Shown piece by piece: positions 46,961 to 56,170 of a stretch of DNA of 64,000 nt. A program made the position numbers and the translations under genes. Location of the stretch: contig NZ_JARUBE010000003.1 of the NCBI RefSeq assembly GCF_029626035.1, positions 2,790,001 through 2,854,000 on the forward strand, read 5' to 3'. Within the stretch, counting starts at the first letter, position 1, and every line of letters starts with the position of its first letter. The stretch is from Micromonospora sp. WMMD980. GTDB lineage: Bacteria; Actinomycetota; Actinomycetes; Mycobacteriales; Micromonosporaceae. Under the pieces are notes generated by a model. The model ran no database searches. It saw only the letters and a program-made list of their open reading frames with translations, and had not been told where the DNA came from.

Positions 46961-48654
46961 GAGGAAACGATCTCCTTTCCGTCGCCCCGATCGCCGGGGT
47001 GCTGGTCCGCCGGTGGGCCGTCGACCGCGCCCGCAGGTCGCCGGCGGCGCAGCCGGCGGGCCACGGCCGCGAGCAGCGGCCGCACGTCGCGGGCGTCGGT
47101 CAGCCAGGCGACGGCGAGGAACAGGACGCCGACCACGACCCCGGACAGCATGCCCTGCACGAGGGCTCCGGCCGTCGTCGGGGTGCCGCCCGCCCAGGCG
47201 GCGACGCCCCGGGCGGTGGCCGCGCCGCCCGCCGCGGCCGCCGCGGCCGCCAGCAGCCCGGCCGCGCCGGCCCGGCCGACCCCGGCGAGCGCCGCCGGCC
47301 CGGCGGCCCGGCGCACGGCGGCGATCAGCAGCGCGCCGAGCAGCAGCATGCCGGCGGACGTGGCGAGCGTCACCGCGAGCACCCGGTCGGCCAGCGGCAT
47401 CAGCCGGGCGAGCAGCACCGCGAGCGCGGGCACGCTCAGCCAGCCGAGCGCGGTGGCGACACTCGCCGACCGGGTCTCGCCGCGGGCGTAGAGCGCCCGG
47501 GAGAGGATCGCGAACAGGCCGTAGCCGAGCAGGCCGGGCGCGAACCCGGCGATCCCGGCCGCGGCGGTGCGGGCGTCGAGCGGGTCGGGGAAGAAGAAGT
47601 GCCCGAGCGGGATCGCGGCGCCGCCCAGCGCGGCGGCCCCGAGCAGGCTGAACAGCACGACCCCACGCACCGCCGGGGCGAGGGTGTCGCGATAGGCGCG
47701 CTCGTCGCCGCTCGCCCGGGCCGCCACGAGCGTCGGGTACGCGGCCACCGCGAGCGGCACCGCCAGCACCGACCAGGGCAGGAAGTAGACGGTCTGGGCC
47801 AGGTTGAACACGCCCACGTCGGCGGTTCGGCCGTAGGTGACCTGGTTGAGCGTGACGGCCAGGGCGATCTGCTGGGCGGCCACGGTGACCGCGCCGACGG
47901 CCACCAGCCCGCCGACCCGCGCCCGGGCGTCGGCCGGGAGGCGGAAGCCCGGCCGGAGCGGCAGTCGCAGCCGGCGCATCGGGATCAGCAGCGACAGCGA
48001 CAGCACCACCACGCCGAGCGTGGTGCCACCGGCGAGCAGCAGCTCGCCGCCGCGACCGGTCTCGCCGATGGTGGCCAACCGGCCCTCGACCGCGGTGAAC
48101 CCGAGGTAGACCGCGATGACGGTGACGCTGGACAGCAGCGGCGCGATGACCGGCCAGGCGAAGCGCCGGTGCGCCTGCAGCACGCCGGTGAGCACGATCC
48201 CCACGCCGTAGAGCGGCAGTTGGGGCGCGAAGAGCCGCAGCATCCGCGCCCCGGACGCCTGCTGGGCCTCGCTGAGGCCGTGCCCGAGCAGGCCCGGCAG
48301 CGGGTCGGCGAACACCGCCACCAGCACCGCCAGCGGGACCAGCAGGCTCAGCGTCCAGGTCAGCAGCGCACCGGTGGTGGCGGCCACCGTCCGCCGGTCG
48401 CCCGCCTCCACGGCGCCGGCCAGCAGCGGTACGACCAGACTGGCCAGCGCCCCACCGGCGACGATCTCGAAGATGAAGTTCGGGACGTAGTTGGCCACCA
48501 GATAGGCGCCGCCGAGGTCGCTGGTGGACAGCGTCCAGGTGAACGTCGCGGTGCGGCCGAAGCCGGCGAGGCGGCTGACCACGGTCAGCACGGCGATGAG
48601 GGCGGCCGCCCCGGCGACGCGGCCGGCGGCGGCGAGAGGTGCCGGTTTCGTCAC
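46957..48654 (-). CDS. murJ: Lipid II flippase MurJ
   Basis: The 565-residue MATE-like protein has about fourteen membrane helices and MviN signatures: RLAGFGRTATFTWTL, NYVPNFIFEIVAGGALASLV, ALYARGETRSASVATALGW. It flips lipid II for peptidoglycan synthesis. Unlike mycobacterial MurJ it has no C-terminal kinase-like or carbohydrate domain. One base separates it from the upstream MraY-like gene. Confidence 0.9.
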   Translation of the reverse strand: MTKPAPLAAAGRVAGAAALIAVLTVVSRLAGFGRTATFTWTLSTSDLGGAYLVANYVPNFIFEIVAGGALASLVVPLLAGAVEAGDRRTVAATTGALLTWTLSLLVPLAVLVAVFADPLPGLLGHGLSEAQQASGARMLRLFAPQLPLYGVGIVLTGVLQAHRRFAWPVIAPLLSSVTVIAVYLGFTAVEGRLATIGETGRGGELLLAGGTTLGVVVLSLSLLIPMRRLRLPLRPGFRLPADARARVGGLVAVGAVTVAAQQIALAVTLNQVTYGRTADVGVFNLAQTVYFLPWSVLAVPLAVAAYPTLVAARASGDERAYRDTLAPAVRGVVLFSLLGAAALGGAAIPLGHFFFPDPLDARTAAAGIAGFAPGLLGYGLFAILSRALYARGETRSASVATALGWLSVPALAVLLARLMPLADRVLAVTLATSAGMLLLGALLIAAVRRAAGPAALAGVGRAGAAGLLAAAAAAAGGAATARGVAAWAGGTPTTAGALVQGMLSGVVVGVLFLAVAWLTDARDVRPLLAAVARRLRRRRPAGAVDGPPADQHPGDRGDGKEIVSS

Positions 48655-48655
48655 G

Positions 48656-49519
48656 TCAGTCGGCGAGCCGACCCAGCTCGTCGAGGTGCCGCAACCCCGG
48701 GGTCCGCGCGATGACCTGGGTGAAGCTGACCTTCTCGCTGGCCGCGGTGAGCGCGGCGAGCACGGCCAGCGCGCCGGCGCGACCCAGCGGCCCGGTACGC
48801 GCCGCCAGACTCACCCCGAGCAGCGCGCCGAGCGCGTTCGCGCCGCTGTCGCCCACCATCACCCGCTCGTGCAGGTCGTCGCCGACCAGCCCGGCCGCGG
48901 CGCCGACCGCGCCCGCCGCGATACCCCCGTACGGGCCGGCGGTCAGCGGCGCGCCGAGCAGCATGCCGGACTTCAACGCCCGGCCGGGACGCAGGTCGAG
49001 CAGGTTGACCAGGTTGGCGGTGCCGGCCACCACGCCGGCGCCGAGCAGCAGGTCGAGCGCGCGGCCGACCGGGCCGGCGCCCTGCCGGCGGGGGTGCGCG
49101 GCGACCCGGGCGTCGGCGGCGAGCAGCGCCGCCGCGCCCAGCCCGGCCGCGCCCACCCCGACGACCTTGACCAGCCCGGCGGTGACCCTCCCCTCGCGCA
49201 GCGCGGCGAGGTGCCCGGCGAAGCCCTTGGCGGCCTTCTGCTCCGGGCGCGCGCCGACCACGTCGTCGTAGAGCCCGACCGCGCCCGCGCCGATGCCGGC
49301 CAGCAACGCGGCGGCACCGGCCGGGGCGCTGCCGGCGGCCAGCGCGCCCGCGCCGGCCGCGCCCACGGCCAGGGCCGGACCGGCGGCCAGGGTCACCGTG
49401 CGACCCCGGAAGTTGGTGCGCTCCAGCGCCGGCGCGCCGGGCGACGTGCGCACCTCCCGCAACGCGTAGCGGGCGGCCAGCGCCCCCGCGCCCACGGCCA
49501 GCAGCCGACCCAGTCTCAC
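48656..49519 (-). CDS. MraY/WecA-like phosphosugar transferase-related protein
   Basis: The 287-residue membrane protein has MraY/WecA-family loops: GLYDDVVGARPEQKAAKGFAG-like sequence, LVNLLDLRPGRALK and VMVGDSGANALGALLG, within about eight short helices rich in Ala/Gly. It is shorter than true MraY (~360 residues), so it may be a diverged relative using polyprenyl phosphate. GTG 49519 is chosen for GGAGGGG just upstream. It reads into murJ. Confidence 0.78.
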   Translation of the reverse strand: MRLGRLLAVGAGALAARYALREVRTSPGAPALERTNFRGRTVTLAAGPALAVGAAGAGALAAGSAPAGAAALLAGIGAGAVGLYDDVVGARPEQKAAKGFAGHLAALREGRVTAGLVKVVGVGAAGLGAAALLAADARVAAHPRRQGAGPVGRALDLLLGAGVVAGTANLVNLLDLRPGRALKSGMLLGAPLTAGPYGGIAAGAVGAAAGLVGDDLHERVMVGDSGANALGALLGVSLAARTGPLGRAGALAVLAALTAASEKVSFTQVIARTPGLRHLDELGRLAD

Positions 49520-49581
49520 GCGACCCCTCCCTAATCCGGACTCTCGACGCGACACGGCACGGACCCGACGGCCCGGCGCGG

Positions 49582-50523
49582 TCACTGGGGCAGTTTAGGC
49601 AGCCGCGACGCGGCGTTGTCGCCCACGCCGTACTGGCCGGCCTTCTTGCCGCTCAACTGCTCGGCGAGGGCGAGGCTGGTGACCAGTTGGCCCTGCACGG
49701 TGTTGGCGTTGTCGACGGTGGAGATGGTCTGCGACAGCGTCGGGTCGCCGCGGACCACTGCCACCACGTTGCCGCCGGCCGAGCCCATGCCGGCGATCAC
49801 GAGCGCGCCCGCGCGGTCGAACATGTCGGCGATCTTCACCACCGACTCGTCCTTCTTCGCCGAGTCCTTGTCCACGTACGGCTGGCCGGTCACCAGCACC
49901 ACCGCCTCGGCCGGGGCGGAGATCTTGTCCTCCGGGGTGAGATAGCCGGCGGTGGCGTACTGCTGCAGGACGGTGCGCCGGTCGGTCTCGCTGACCGCGG
50001 GGCTGCCCGCCGGTCGGTCCAGCAGGACGTTCGCCAGCAGCGCGCTGGAGGTCTCCACGCCGTGCCCGTTGCCGGGCAGGTTCGTCGTCGGCGCGCTGTT
50101 CGGGCGGGCCGCGGTGACCGCCAGCTCCAGCAGGTTGTTGTTGCTGTCCGGGTTGATGAACTTGTCCTGCACGTCGATGCGGCCGGTGACGTCGGCACCG
50201 GCGGTGCGCAGCATCTTCACCACGCCCTCGGTCTGGTCCCGACCGCTGGGCAGGCTGACCACCACCACCCGGCGGTCGGTCAGCTTGCCGGGCAGGACGA
50301 CCTCCGCCATCTCGGCGGCGAAGTCCTCCTCGGTCTCCAACTGCTTCTGCATGCTGTTGACCGACTGGCGCATCAGCGAGTTGTCCTTGCGCAGCCCGTT
50401 GACGTTTTCCCGGAGCGAGTCGGCGACCGGGCCGTTGAGGGCGGCGGTGCCGACCACCAGGCCGATCGCCAGCGCCAGGAAGACCGCGGTCAGGGACACC
50501 ACGTGGTAGCGGAAGTTGATCAC
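49582..50523 (-). CDS. steB: SteB/MctB-type protein (copper transporter family name)
   Basis: The 313-residue protein has one N-terminal membrane helix (VSLTAVFLALAIGLVVGTAA), a coiled coil (LRENVNGLRKDNSLMRQSVN) and an extracellular alpha/beta domain. It is the homolog of mycobacterial Rv1698/MctB, named for copper but shown in Corynebacterium to act as SteB, the partner of SteA in activating septal peptidoglycan hydrolysis. It follows steA by 27 bases. The division role here is by homology. Confidence 0.85.
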   Translation of the reverse strand: MINFRYHVVSLTAVFLALAIGLVVGTAALNGPVADSLRENVNGLRKDNSLMRQSVNSMQKQLETEEDFAAEMAEVVLPGKLTDRRVVVVSLPSGRDQTEGVVKMLRTAGADVTGRIDVQDKFINPDSNNNLLELAVTAARPNSAPTTNLPGNGHGVETSSALLANVLLDRPAGSPAVSETDRRTVLQQYATAGYLTPEDKISAPAEAVVLVTGQPYVDKDSAKKDESVVKIADMFDRAGALVIAGMGSAGGNVVAVVRGDPTLSQTISTVDNANTVQGQLVTSLALAEQLSGKKAGQYGVGDNAASRLPKLPQ

Positions 50524-50550
50524 GCTTACAGCCTCTTGATCGTCGGGGGG

Positions 50551-51738
50551 CTAGAAGAGCTGGCCGAGCTGGAACACGAAATTGTCCCACCATTCGGAGA
50601 CCACGCCCAGGTACGCCTTCCCGACGGTGGAGACCGCCACCGCGGAGGCCATCGCGGCGACCGCCGAGAGGACCAGCAGCAGCAGCGAGGACCCGGAGAT
50701 GCTCTGCCGGTAGAGGCGACTGACGCCCTTGGCGTCAACGAGCTTGCCGCCCACCTTGAGCCGGGTGAGGAACGTCGAGGCCATGCCGCCGCGGCCCTTG
50801 TCGAGGAACTCCACCAGGGTGGCGTGGGTGCCGACGGCCACCAGCAGCGAGGCGCCCTTCTCGTCGGCCAGCAGCATGGCCAGGTCCTCGCTGGTGGCCG
50901 CAGCCGGGAACGTGATCGCGGGCACACCCAGGCCGTTGACCCGGGCCAGGCCCGGCGCGCGCCCGTCCGGGTAGGCGTGCACGATCACCTCGGCGCCGCA
51001 GCGCAGCACGTCGTCGGTGACCGAGTCCATGTCGCCGATGATCATGTCGGGCGTGTAGCCGGCCTCGACCAACGCGTCGGCCCCGCCGTCGACGCCGATC
51101 AGCACCGGCTTGAACTCGCGGATGTAGGGACGCAGCACGTCCAGGTCGGCCTTGTAGTCGTAGCCCCGGACCACGATCAGGCAGTGCCGGCCCCGCACCT
51201 CGGTCTGGATCTCCGGCACGCCGACGCCGTCGAGCAGCAGGTCGCGTTCCTGCCGCAGGTAGTCCATCGTGTTGGCGGCGAACGCCTCCAACTGCACCGA
51301 CAGGCCTTCCCGGGCGTCGGCCATCGACTTGGCCACCGTCTCGGCGTCCTGCAACGCGCCGTGCGCCACCGGGTCGGCGCCGAGGAAGACGGTGTTGCCC
51401 TCGATGCGGACCAGGTCTCCCTCACGCACCTGCTCGAAGATGCTCTCGCCGAGGTCGTCCAGGAGCGGGATGCCGGCCGCGACCAGCACCTCGGGGCCGA
51501 GGTTGGGATAACGGCCGGACACCGACGGCTTGGCGTTGAGCACCGCGGCGACACCCACCGCGACGAGCGAGTCGGCCGCCACCCGATCCAGGTCGACGTG
51601 GTCGATGACCGCGATGTCACCGGGGCGCAGGCGGCCCACCAGCCGTTTCGTCCGGCGGTCGAGGCGCGCGGTGCCGAGGATCGAGCCCGGTTCCGCGTTC
51701 CGGGTCCGGCGCAGTGTGGGTAGACGCATCGTGACCAT
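50551..51738 (-). CDS. steA: SteA-type cytokinetic protein (Rv1697 family)
   Basis: The 395-residue protein has a thiamine-pyrophosphokinase-like fold in its middle (LIVVRGYDYKADLDVLRPYI, GVDGGADALVEAGYTPDMIIGDMDS) and a C-terminal membrane helix (SSLLLLVLSAVAAMASAVAV). It matches actinobacterial SteA/Rv1697, a cytokinetic-ring component acting with SteB. The true kinase active site is probably not retained. Downstream steB is coupled. A 7-bp inverted repeat lies just upstream (51742-51776). Confidence 0.87.
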   Translation of the reverse strand: MVTMRLPTLRRTRNAEPGSILGTARLDRRTKRLVGRLRPGDIAVIDHVDLDRVAADSLVAVGVAAVLNAKPSVSGRYPNLGPEVLVAAGIPLLDDLGESIFEQVREGDLVRIEGNTVFLGADPVAHGALQDAETVAKSMADAREGLSVQLEAFAANTMDYLRQERDLLLDGVGVPEIQTEVRGRHCLIVVRGYDYKADLDVLRPYIREFKPVLIGVDGGADALVEAGYTPDMIIGDMDSVTDDVLRCGAEVIVHAYPDGRAPGLARVNGLGVPAITFPAAATSEDLAMLLADEKGASLLVAVGTHATLVEFLDKGRGGMASTFLTRLKVGGKLVDAKGVSRLYRQSISGSSLLLLVLSAVAAMASAVAVSTVGKAYLGVVSEWWDNFVFQLGQLF

Positions 51739-51847
51739 CCTGGCATGTGGGGCAGGTTCTGCTGTCGCGACATGCCTGAGCAGGGCCGCCTACCCAGGGA
51801 AGCACACCGGAACGCGCCCCGGTGTGCTTGCGCTCACAATCGGGGCA

Positions 51848-53605
51848 TCACGGACGCCTTTCCTTGGCCGCAACGGCCAGGAGTTCCTCGGCATGGGCGA
51901 TACCCAGATCGGAGTCCGGCAAACCGGCGAGCATGCGGGCCAGCTCGCGGGCGCGCTCGGTGTCCTCCACCACCCGCACACCGCTGGTCGTCACCGCGCC
52001 ACCGGTGTCCTTCGCCACCACCAGGTGCCGGTCGGCGAACGCGGCGACCTGCGGCAGGTGGGTGACCACGAGCACCTGGTGGCTGCGGGCCAACCGGGCC
52101 AGCCGCCGGCCGATCTCCACTGCGGCCTGGCCGCCGACACCGGCGTCGACCTCGTCGAAGACGAGCGTGGGCGGCCCGCCCGAACCGGCGAACACCACCT
52201 CGATGGCGAGCATCACCCGGGACAGCTCGCCACCCGAGGCGCCCCGCTGCAACGGCAGCGCCGGCGCGCCCGGGTGGGCCAGCAGCCGCAGCTCGACCTC
52301 GTCGGCGCCGTCCGGGCCGACGCCCGCCTCGACGCCGTTGACCGGCAAGCTCGGCTCGGCCCGCCCGGCCGTGCGGGGCAGCACCGCCACCTCGATCCGG
52401 GCGTGCGGCATGGCCAACCCGGCCAGCTCGACGGTGACCTGCTCGGCGAAGCGCACGGCCGCCTCCTGCCGGGAGGCGGAGACCCGGCCGGCGAGATCGG
52501 CCACCTCACCGGCGAGCCGCGACGCCTCCCGGTCCAGCTCGTCGAGCAGTTCGTCGGAGGTGTCCAGATCGGACAGCCGCAGCCGGGCGCGCTCGGCCCA
52601 GGCCACCACGCCATCGACGTCGTCGGCGTACTTGCGGGTGAGCGCGCGCAGCGCGGCTCGGCGTTCGTAGACCGTCTGCAGACGGGCCGGGTCGGCGTCC
52701 AGCGCGGTCAGGTAGGTGGACAGCTCGGCGGCCACGTCGGTGACCAGCGTGGCGGCCTCCTCCAACCGGGCCGCCAGTTCGCCGAGCGCCGGGTCGGTGC
52801 CGGCCTGCGCCTCCAGGGTGCGGCGGGCGGTGCCGAGCAGCACCGCCGCGTCGGGGGTGTCGTCGGTCGCCTCCACCCCGCCGGCCACGCACTGCTGCGC
52901 CACCTGCGCCGCGGTGCGCAACCCCTCGGCGTGCTCCAGCCGCTGCGCCTCCGCCTTCAGCTCGTCGTCCTCCCCCGGCTGCGGGTCGACCCGGGTGATC
53001 TCGTCGAGGCCCAGCCGCAGCAGGTCGGCCTCCTGGCTGCGCTCGCGGGCGTTGCGCCGGCGGTCGGCCAGGTCGTCGACCACCGCCCGCCATCGCCCGT
53101 ACGTCTCACGCAGCGCGTCGAGCAGCTTCTCGTGCTCACCGCCGGCGAAGCGGTCGAGCGCGGCACGCTGCTCCGCCGGGCGCAGCAGGCGCAACTGGTC
53201 GGACTGGCCGTGCACCGCCAGCACCTGCTCACCGACCTCACCCAGCGTCGACACCGGCATGCTGCGCCCGCCCAGGTGGGCCCGGGAGCGGCCCTCGATG
53301 CTGACACTGCGGCTGAGCAGCAGCGAACCGTCCTCGTCGGGCTCACCGCCGGCGTCGACGATCCGGGCGTGCACCGCCTCGGCCACCCGGCCGCGCAGCC
53401 GCAACCGCCCCTCCACCAGCGCGCGACCCGGCTGGGCCCGCACCCGGCCGGCGTCGGCCCGGCCGCCGAAGAGCAGGCCGAGGCCGGTCACCACCATGGT
53501 CTTGCCGGCGCCGGTCTCGCCGGTGATGACGTTCATCCCCCCGGCCAGCGGCAGGGTGGTGTCCTCGATGACGCCCAGTCCGGTGATGCGCAGCTCTTCC
53601 AGCAC
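51848..53605 (-). CDS. recN: DNA repair protein RecN
   Basis: The 585-residue SMC-like ATPase has Walker A GETGAGKTMVV (residues ~28-38), long coiled-coil arms (residues ~155-380) and, near the C-terminus, signature GASGGELSRVMLA with Walker B PTLVFDEVDAGVGG and VTHLPQVAAFAD. It acts in double-strand-break repair. GTG 53605 starts directly at VLEELRITGLGVIE, the family N-terminus. No clear LexA box was found in the upstream bases. Confidence 0.95.
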   Translation of the reverse strand: MLEELRITGLGVIEDTTLPLAGGMNVITGETGAGKTMVVTGLGLLFGGRADAGRVRAQPGRALVEGRLRLRGRVAEAVHARIVDAGGEPDEDGSLLLSRSVSIEGRSRAHLGGRSMPVSTLGEVGEQVLAVHGQSDQLRLLRPAEQRAALDRFAGGEHEKLLDALRETYGRWRAVVDDLADRRRNARERSQEADLLRLGLDEITRVDPQPGEDDELKAEAQRLEHAEGLRTAAQVAQQCVAGGVEATDDTPDAAVLLGTARRTLEAQAGTDPALGELAARLEEAATLVTDVAAELSTYLTALDADPARLQTVYERRAALRALTRKYADDVDGVVAWAERARLRLSDLDTSDELLDELDREASRLAGEVADLAGRVSASRQEAAVRFAEQVTVELAGLAMPHARIEVAVLPRTAGRAEPSLPVNGVEAGVGPDGADEVELRLLAHPGAPALPLQRGASGGELSRVMLAIEVVFAGSGGPPTLVFDEVDAGVGGQAAVEIGRRLARLARSHQVLVVTHLPQVAAFADRHLVVAKDTGGAVTTSGVRVVEDTERARELARMLAGLPDSDLGIAHAEELLAVAAKERRP

Positions 53606-54168
53606 AGCACCCGACAGTAGCCCCGCCGGGTGACAGTTGACCAGCCGGCACGGCGGCCCGCGGACGCCGTGCGGCTCCCCAGGCGCGGGAGGAGATCGGC
53701 GCGGAGGAGCGCTGCCTGGTGCGGGGAACCCGGTCCGGGTCGCGGAACCCACCGGGCACGGCCCGGCCGCGTCGTGGCGATCGCCCGCGGTCCGGTCCCG
53801 CGTGGACCGTGACGGCGACACGCCGCCAGGTGGGCGTCGCCGGACGGGTGGCCGGGGCGCCGCACGCCGCGTCGTCGCCCAGCTCGCGCGCCGCCGCTTC
53901 CTCCGACGGCGGCTCGTCGACCTGTCGGCCCGACCGGGGTCGACACCCGACCGGGCACGGCGCGCCGGTCCGCCTGCCGCGTCCGGCCGCGACGCTCCGG
54001 CGCCCCGACCCGTCGCGACCCGACCACCCCTGGTCGGCCCGCGACCCACGGGCCGCGCGTCACCCGGCCGTGGCGGGCCTCACCGCCACGCTCGGACTCA
54101 CCTCGACGCGGTCCGCGCGCCCACCGTAACCCGTGCGGCGGCCGAAACGGGCCCGGCGCACGCGCCGA
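53606..54168. other. 560-base gap without a supported gene
   Basis: Open frames exist in several directions but all are Arg/Pro/Gly-rich and mutually overlapping, as expected from random GC-rich sequence. Nothing resembling a family, ribosome site plus start, or RNA was recognised. In this gene order recN usually follows nadK closely, so the gap is longer than expected. Confidence 0.5.
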
Positions 54169-55053
54169 TCAGCGCCGGTTGCCGCGCCACCCCTGCACGG
54201 GCAGGTCGAACTTGGCCACCAGCCGGTCGGTGAACGGGCGTGCCCGCAGCCGGACGATGCGCACCGGCAACGCGCCCCGACGCACCGTGACCCGGGCGCC
54301 GGGCGGCAGGTCGTAGACCCGCCGGCCGTCGCAGCAGAGCACCGCGAGCGTGGTGAACGGATCGACGGTGATGACGAACGTGGAGGTCGGCGCCGTCACC
54401 AGCGGGCGGCTGAACAACGCGTGCGCGCTGATCGGCACCAGCAGCAACGCCTCCACCTCGGGCCAGACCACCGGCCCGCCGCCGGAGAACGCGTACGCGG
54501 TGGAGCCGGTCGGGGTCGCGCAGACCACGCCGTCGCAGCCGTAGCGCGACAGCGGCCGACCGTCCACGTCGACGAGCAGCTCCAGCATCTGGGCGCGCTC
54601 GCCCTTCTCCACGCTGATCTCGTTGAGCGCCCACGACTCGATGGTCGGCCCGCCGTCGAACTCGGCGGTCACGTCGAGGGTGAGGCGTTCGTCCACGGTG
54701 TAGTTGCGCCCGACCACGTCCCGCACCGCGGTGTCCAGGTCGTTGATCTCCGCCTCGGCCAGGAAGCCGACCTTGCCCAGGTTGATGCCGAGCAACGGCG
54801 CCTTGGCCGGGCGGGCCAGCTCGGCGGCGCGCAGGAACGTGCCGTCCCCGCCGAGCGCGAAGACGATCTCGGCGCCCTCGGCCGCCTCCGGGCCGGTCAC
54901 CGGCACCACACCGGGCAGGTCGAGGTCGTCGGCCTCCTCGGCGACCACCCGCACCTCGAAACCGTTCGAGATCAGGTCGGCGGCCACCGCGCGGGCATGC
55001 TCGGTGCTGCGTCGACGGCCGGTGTGTGTCACCAGCAGCGCGGTCCGACTCAC
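54169..55053 (-). CDS. nadK: NAD kinase
   Basis: The 294-residue enzyme phosphorylates NAD to NADP. It has the GGDGTFLRAAEL motif, NEISVEKGERAQML, DGVVCATPTGSTAYAFSGGGP and VISAHALFSRPLV-type C-terminal strands. GTG 55053 overlaps the tlyA stop by four bases; translation upstream of it belongs to tlyA's antisense frame. Standard actinobacterial tlyA-nadK-recN order. Confidence 0.95.
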   Translation of the reverse strand: MSRTALLVTHTGRRRSTEHARAVAADLISNGFEVRVVAEEADDLDLPGVVPVTGPEAAEGAEIVFALGGDGTFLRAAELARPAKAPLLGINLGKVGFLAEAEINDLDTAVRDVVGRNYTVDERLTLDVTAEFDGGPTIESWALNEISVEKGERAQMLELLVDVDGRPLSRYGCDGVVCATPTGSTAYAFSGGGPVVWPEVEALLLVPISAHALFSRPLVTAPTSTFVITVDPFTTLAVLCCDGRRVYDLPPGARVTVRRGALPVRIVRLRARPFTDRLVAKFDLPVQGWRGNRR

Positions 55054-55898
55054 CCGGACACCTCCTCGCTCGTGGCCGCCGTCGCGGCGGCACCCTGCGG
55101 ACCAGCGGCGACCACCGCGCGGACCCGGTCGGGGTCGGCGGCCGGCGCGCCCCGGCGCAACCATACGAAGAACTCGACGTTGCCGCTCGGCCCGGGCAGC
55201 GGGCTGGCCGCCACGTCGGCCAGGCCGAGTCCGAGCTGCGCGGCGGCCGCGGCCACGTCGAGCACCGCCTCGGCACGCAGCGCCGGGTCGCGCACCACGC
55301 CACCGGCACCGACCCGCTCCTTGCCCACCTCGAACTGCGGCTTGACCATCAGGGCCAGGTCGCCCTCGGGGGCCGTGCAGGAGGTCAGCGCGGGCAGCAC
55401 CAGCCGCAGGGAGATGAACGACAGGTCGGCCACCGTCAGGTCGACCGGGCCGCCGATCGCCTCCGGCGTGAGGGTACGCACATTGGTGCGCTCGAACACC
55501 CGGACCCGCTCGTCGGTGCGCAGCGGCCAGGCGAGCTGCCCGTAACCGACGTCGACGGCCACCACCTCGGCCGCGCCGGCACGCAGCAGCACGTCGGTGA
55601 ACCCGCCGGTGGAGGCGCCCGCGTCGAGGCACCGCCGGCCGGCCAGGGCCAACCCGCCCGGGGTGAACGCGGCGAGCGCCCCGGCCAGCTTGTGACCGCC
55701 CCGCGAGACGTATTCCTCCGCCGGATCCTCGCGGGTGACCAGCAACGGGTCGGCCGGGTCGACCATCGCCGCGGCCTTGCGGGCGGGCACCCCACGCAAC
55801 TGGACCCGACCGGCCTCCACCAGCGCGGCGGCCTGCTCGCGGGAGCGGGCCAGACCACGCCTGACGAGTTCGGCGTCCAGCCGGGTACGACGAGCCAT
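55050..55898 (-). CDS. tlyA: TlyA rRNA 2'-O-methyltransferase
   Basis: The 282-residue protein has an N-terminal S4 domain (RLDAELVRRGLARSREQAAAL, residues ~5-65) and an FtsJ-like methyltransferase with CLDAGASTGGFTDVLL (SAM site), VADLSFISLRLVLP and MVKPQFEVGKE. TlyA methylates 16S and 23S rRNA cytidines and confers capreomycin sensitivity in mycobacteria. Overlaps nadK by four bases. Confidence 0.94.
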   Translation of the reverse strand: MARRTRLDAELVRRGLARSREQAAALVEAGRVQLRGVPARKAAAMVDPADPLLVTREDPAEEYVSRGGHKLAGALAAFTPGGLALAGRRCLDAGASTGGFTDVLLRAGAAEVVAVDVGYGQLAWPLRTDERVRVFERTNVRTLTPEAIGGPVDLTVADLSFISLRLVLPALTSCTAPEGDLALMVKPQFEVGKERVGAGGVVRDPALRAEAVLDVAAAAAQLGLGLADVAASPLPGPSGNVEFFVWLRRGAPAADPDRVRAVVAAGPQGAAATAATSEEVSG

Positions 55899-55921
55899 CG
55901 GTGTCCGTTCTCCGCCTCTGT

Positions 55922-56170
55922 TCAGGCCTGGTCGATGCTGGCGAGGGTCTCGCGCAACGTCTCGTACGCCGCCTCGTACTGGGCGATCTGGTCCGCCGGG
56001 GGGAGCGCCTCGGCGTTGGTCATGCCCCGCACCGCGGCGTCCACGGCCGGATGCGACGCCTCGCCCACCTCGTCGGCCGGCGCCGGGCGGATGCCCGGCG
56101 GCGGTCCGGGACGCGCGCCCGGAAACGGTCCGGGGCGCGGCGGCGGTCCGGGGCGGTGGGGCGCGCTCAC
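55922..56170 (-). CDS. Small conserved-looking Pro-rich protein
   Basis: The 82-residue protein has a Pro/Gly/Arg-rich N-terminal half (PHRPGPPPRPGPFPGARPG) and a helical C-terminal half (DQIAQYEAAYETLRETLASI). No family recognised. GTG 56170 overlaps the phasin-like stop by four bases and the gene ends 23 bases before tlyA, so it is cotranscribed with both. Confidence 0.65.
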   Translation of the reverse strand: MSAPHRPGPPPRPGPFPGARPGPPPGIRPAPADEVGEASHPAVDAAVRGMTNAEALPPADQIAQYEAAYETLRETLASIDQA

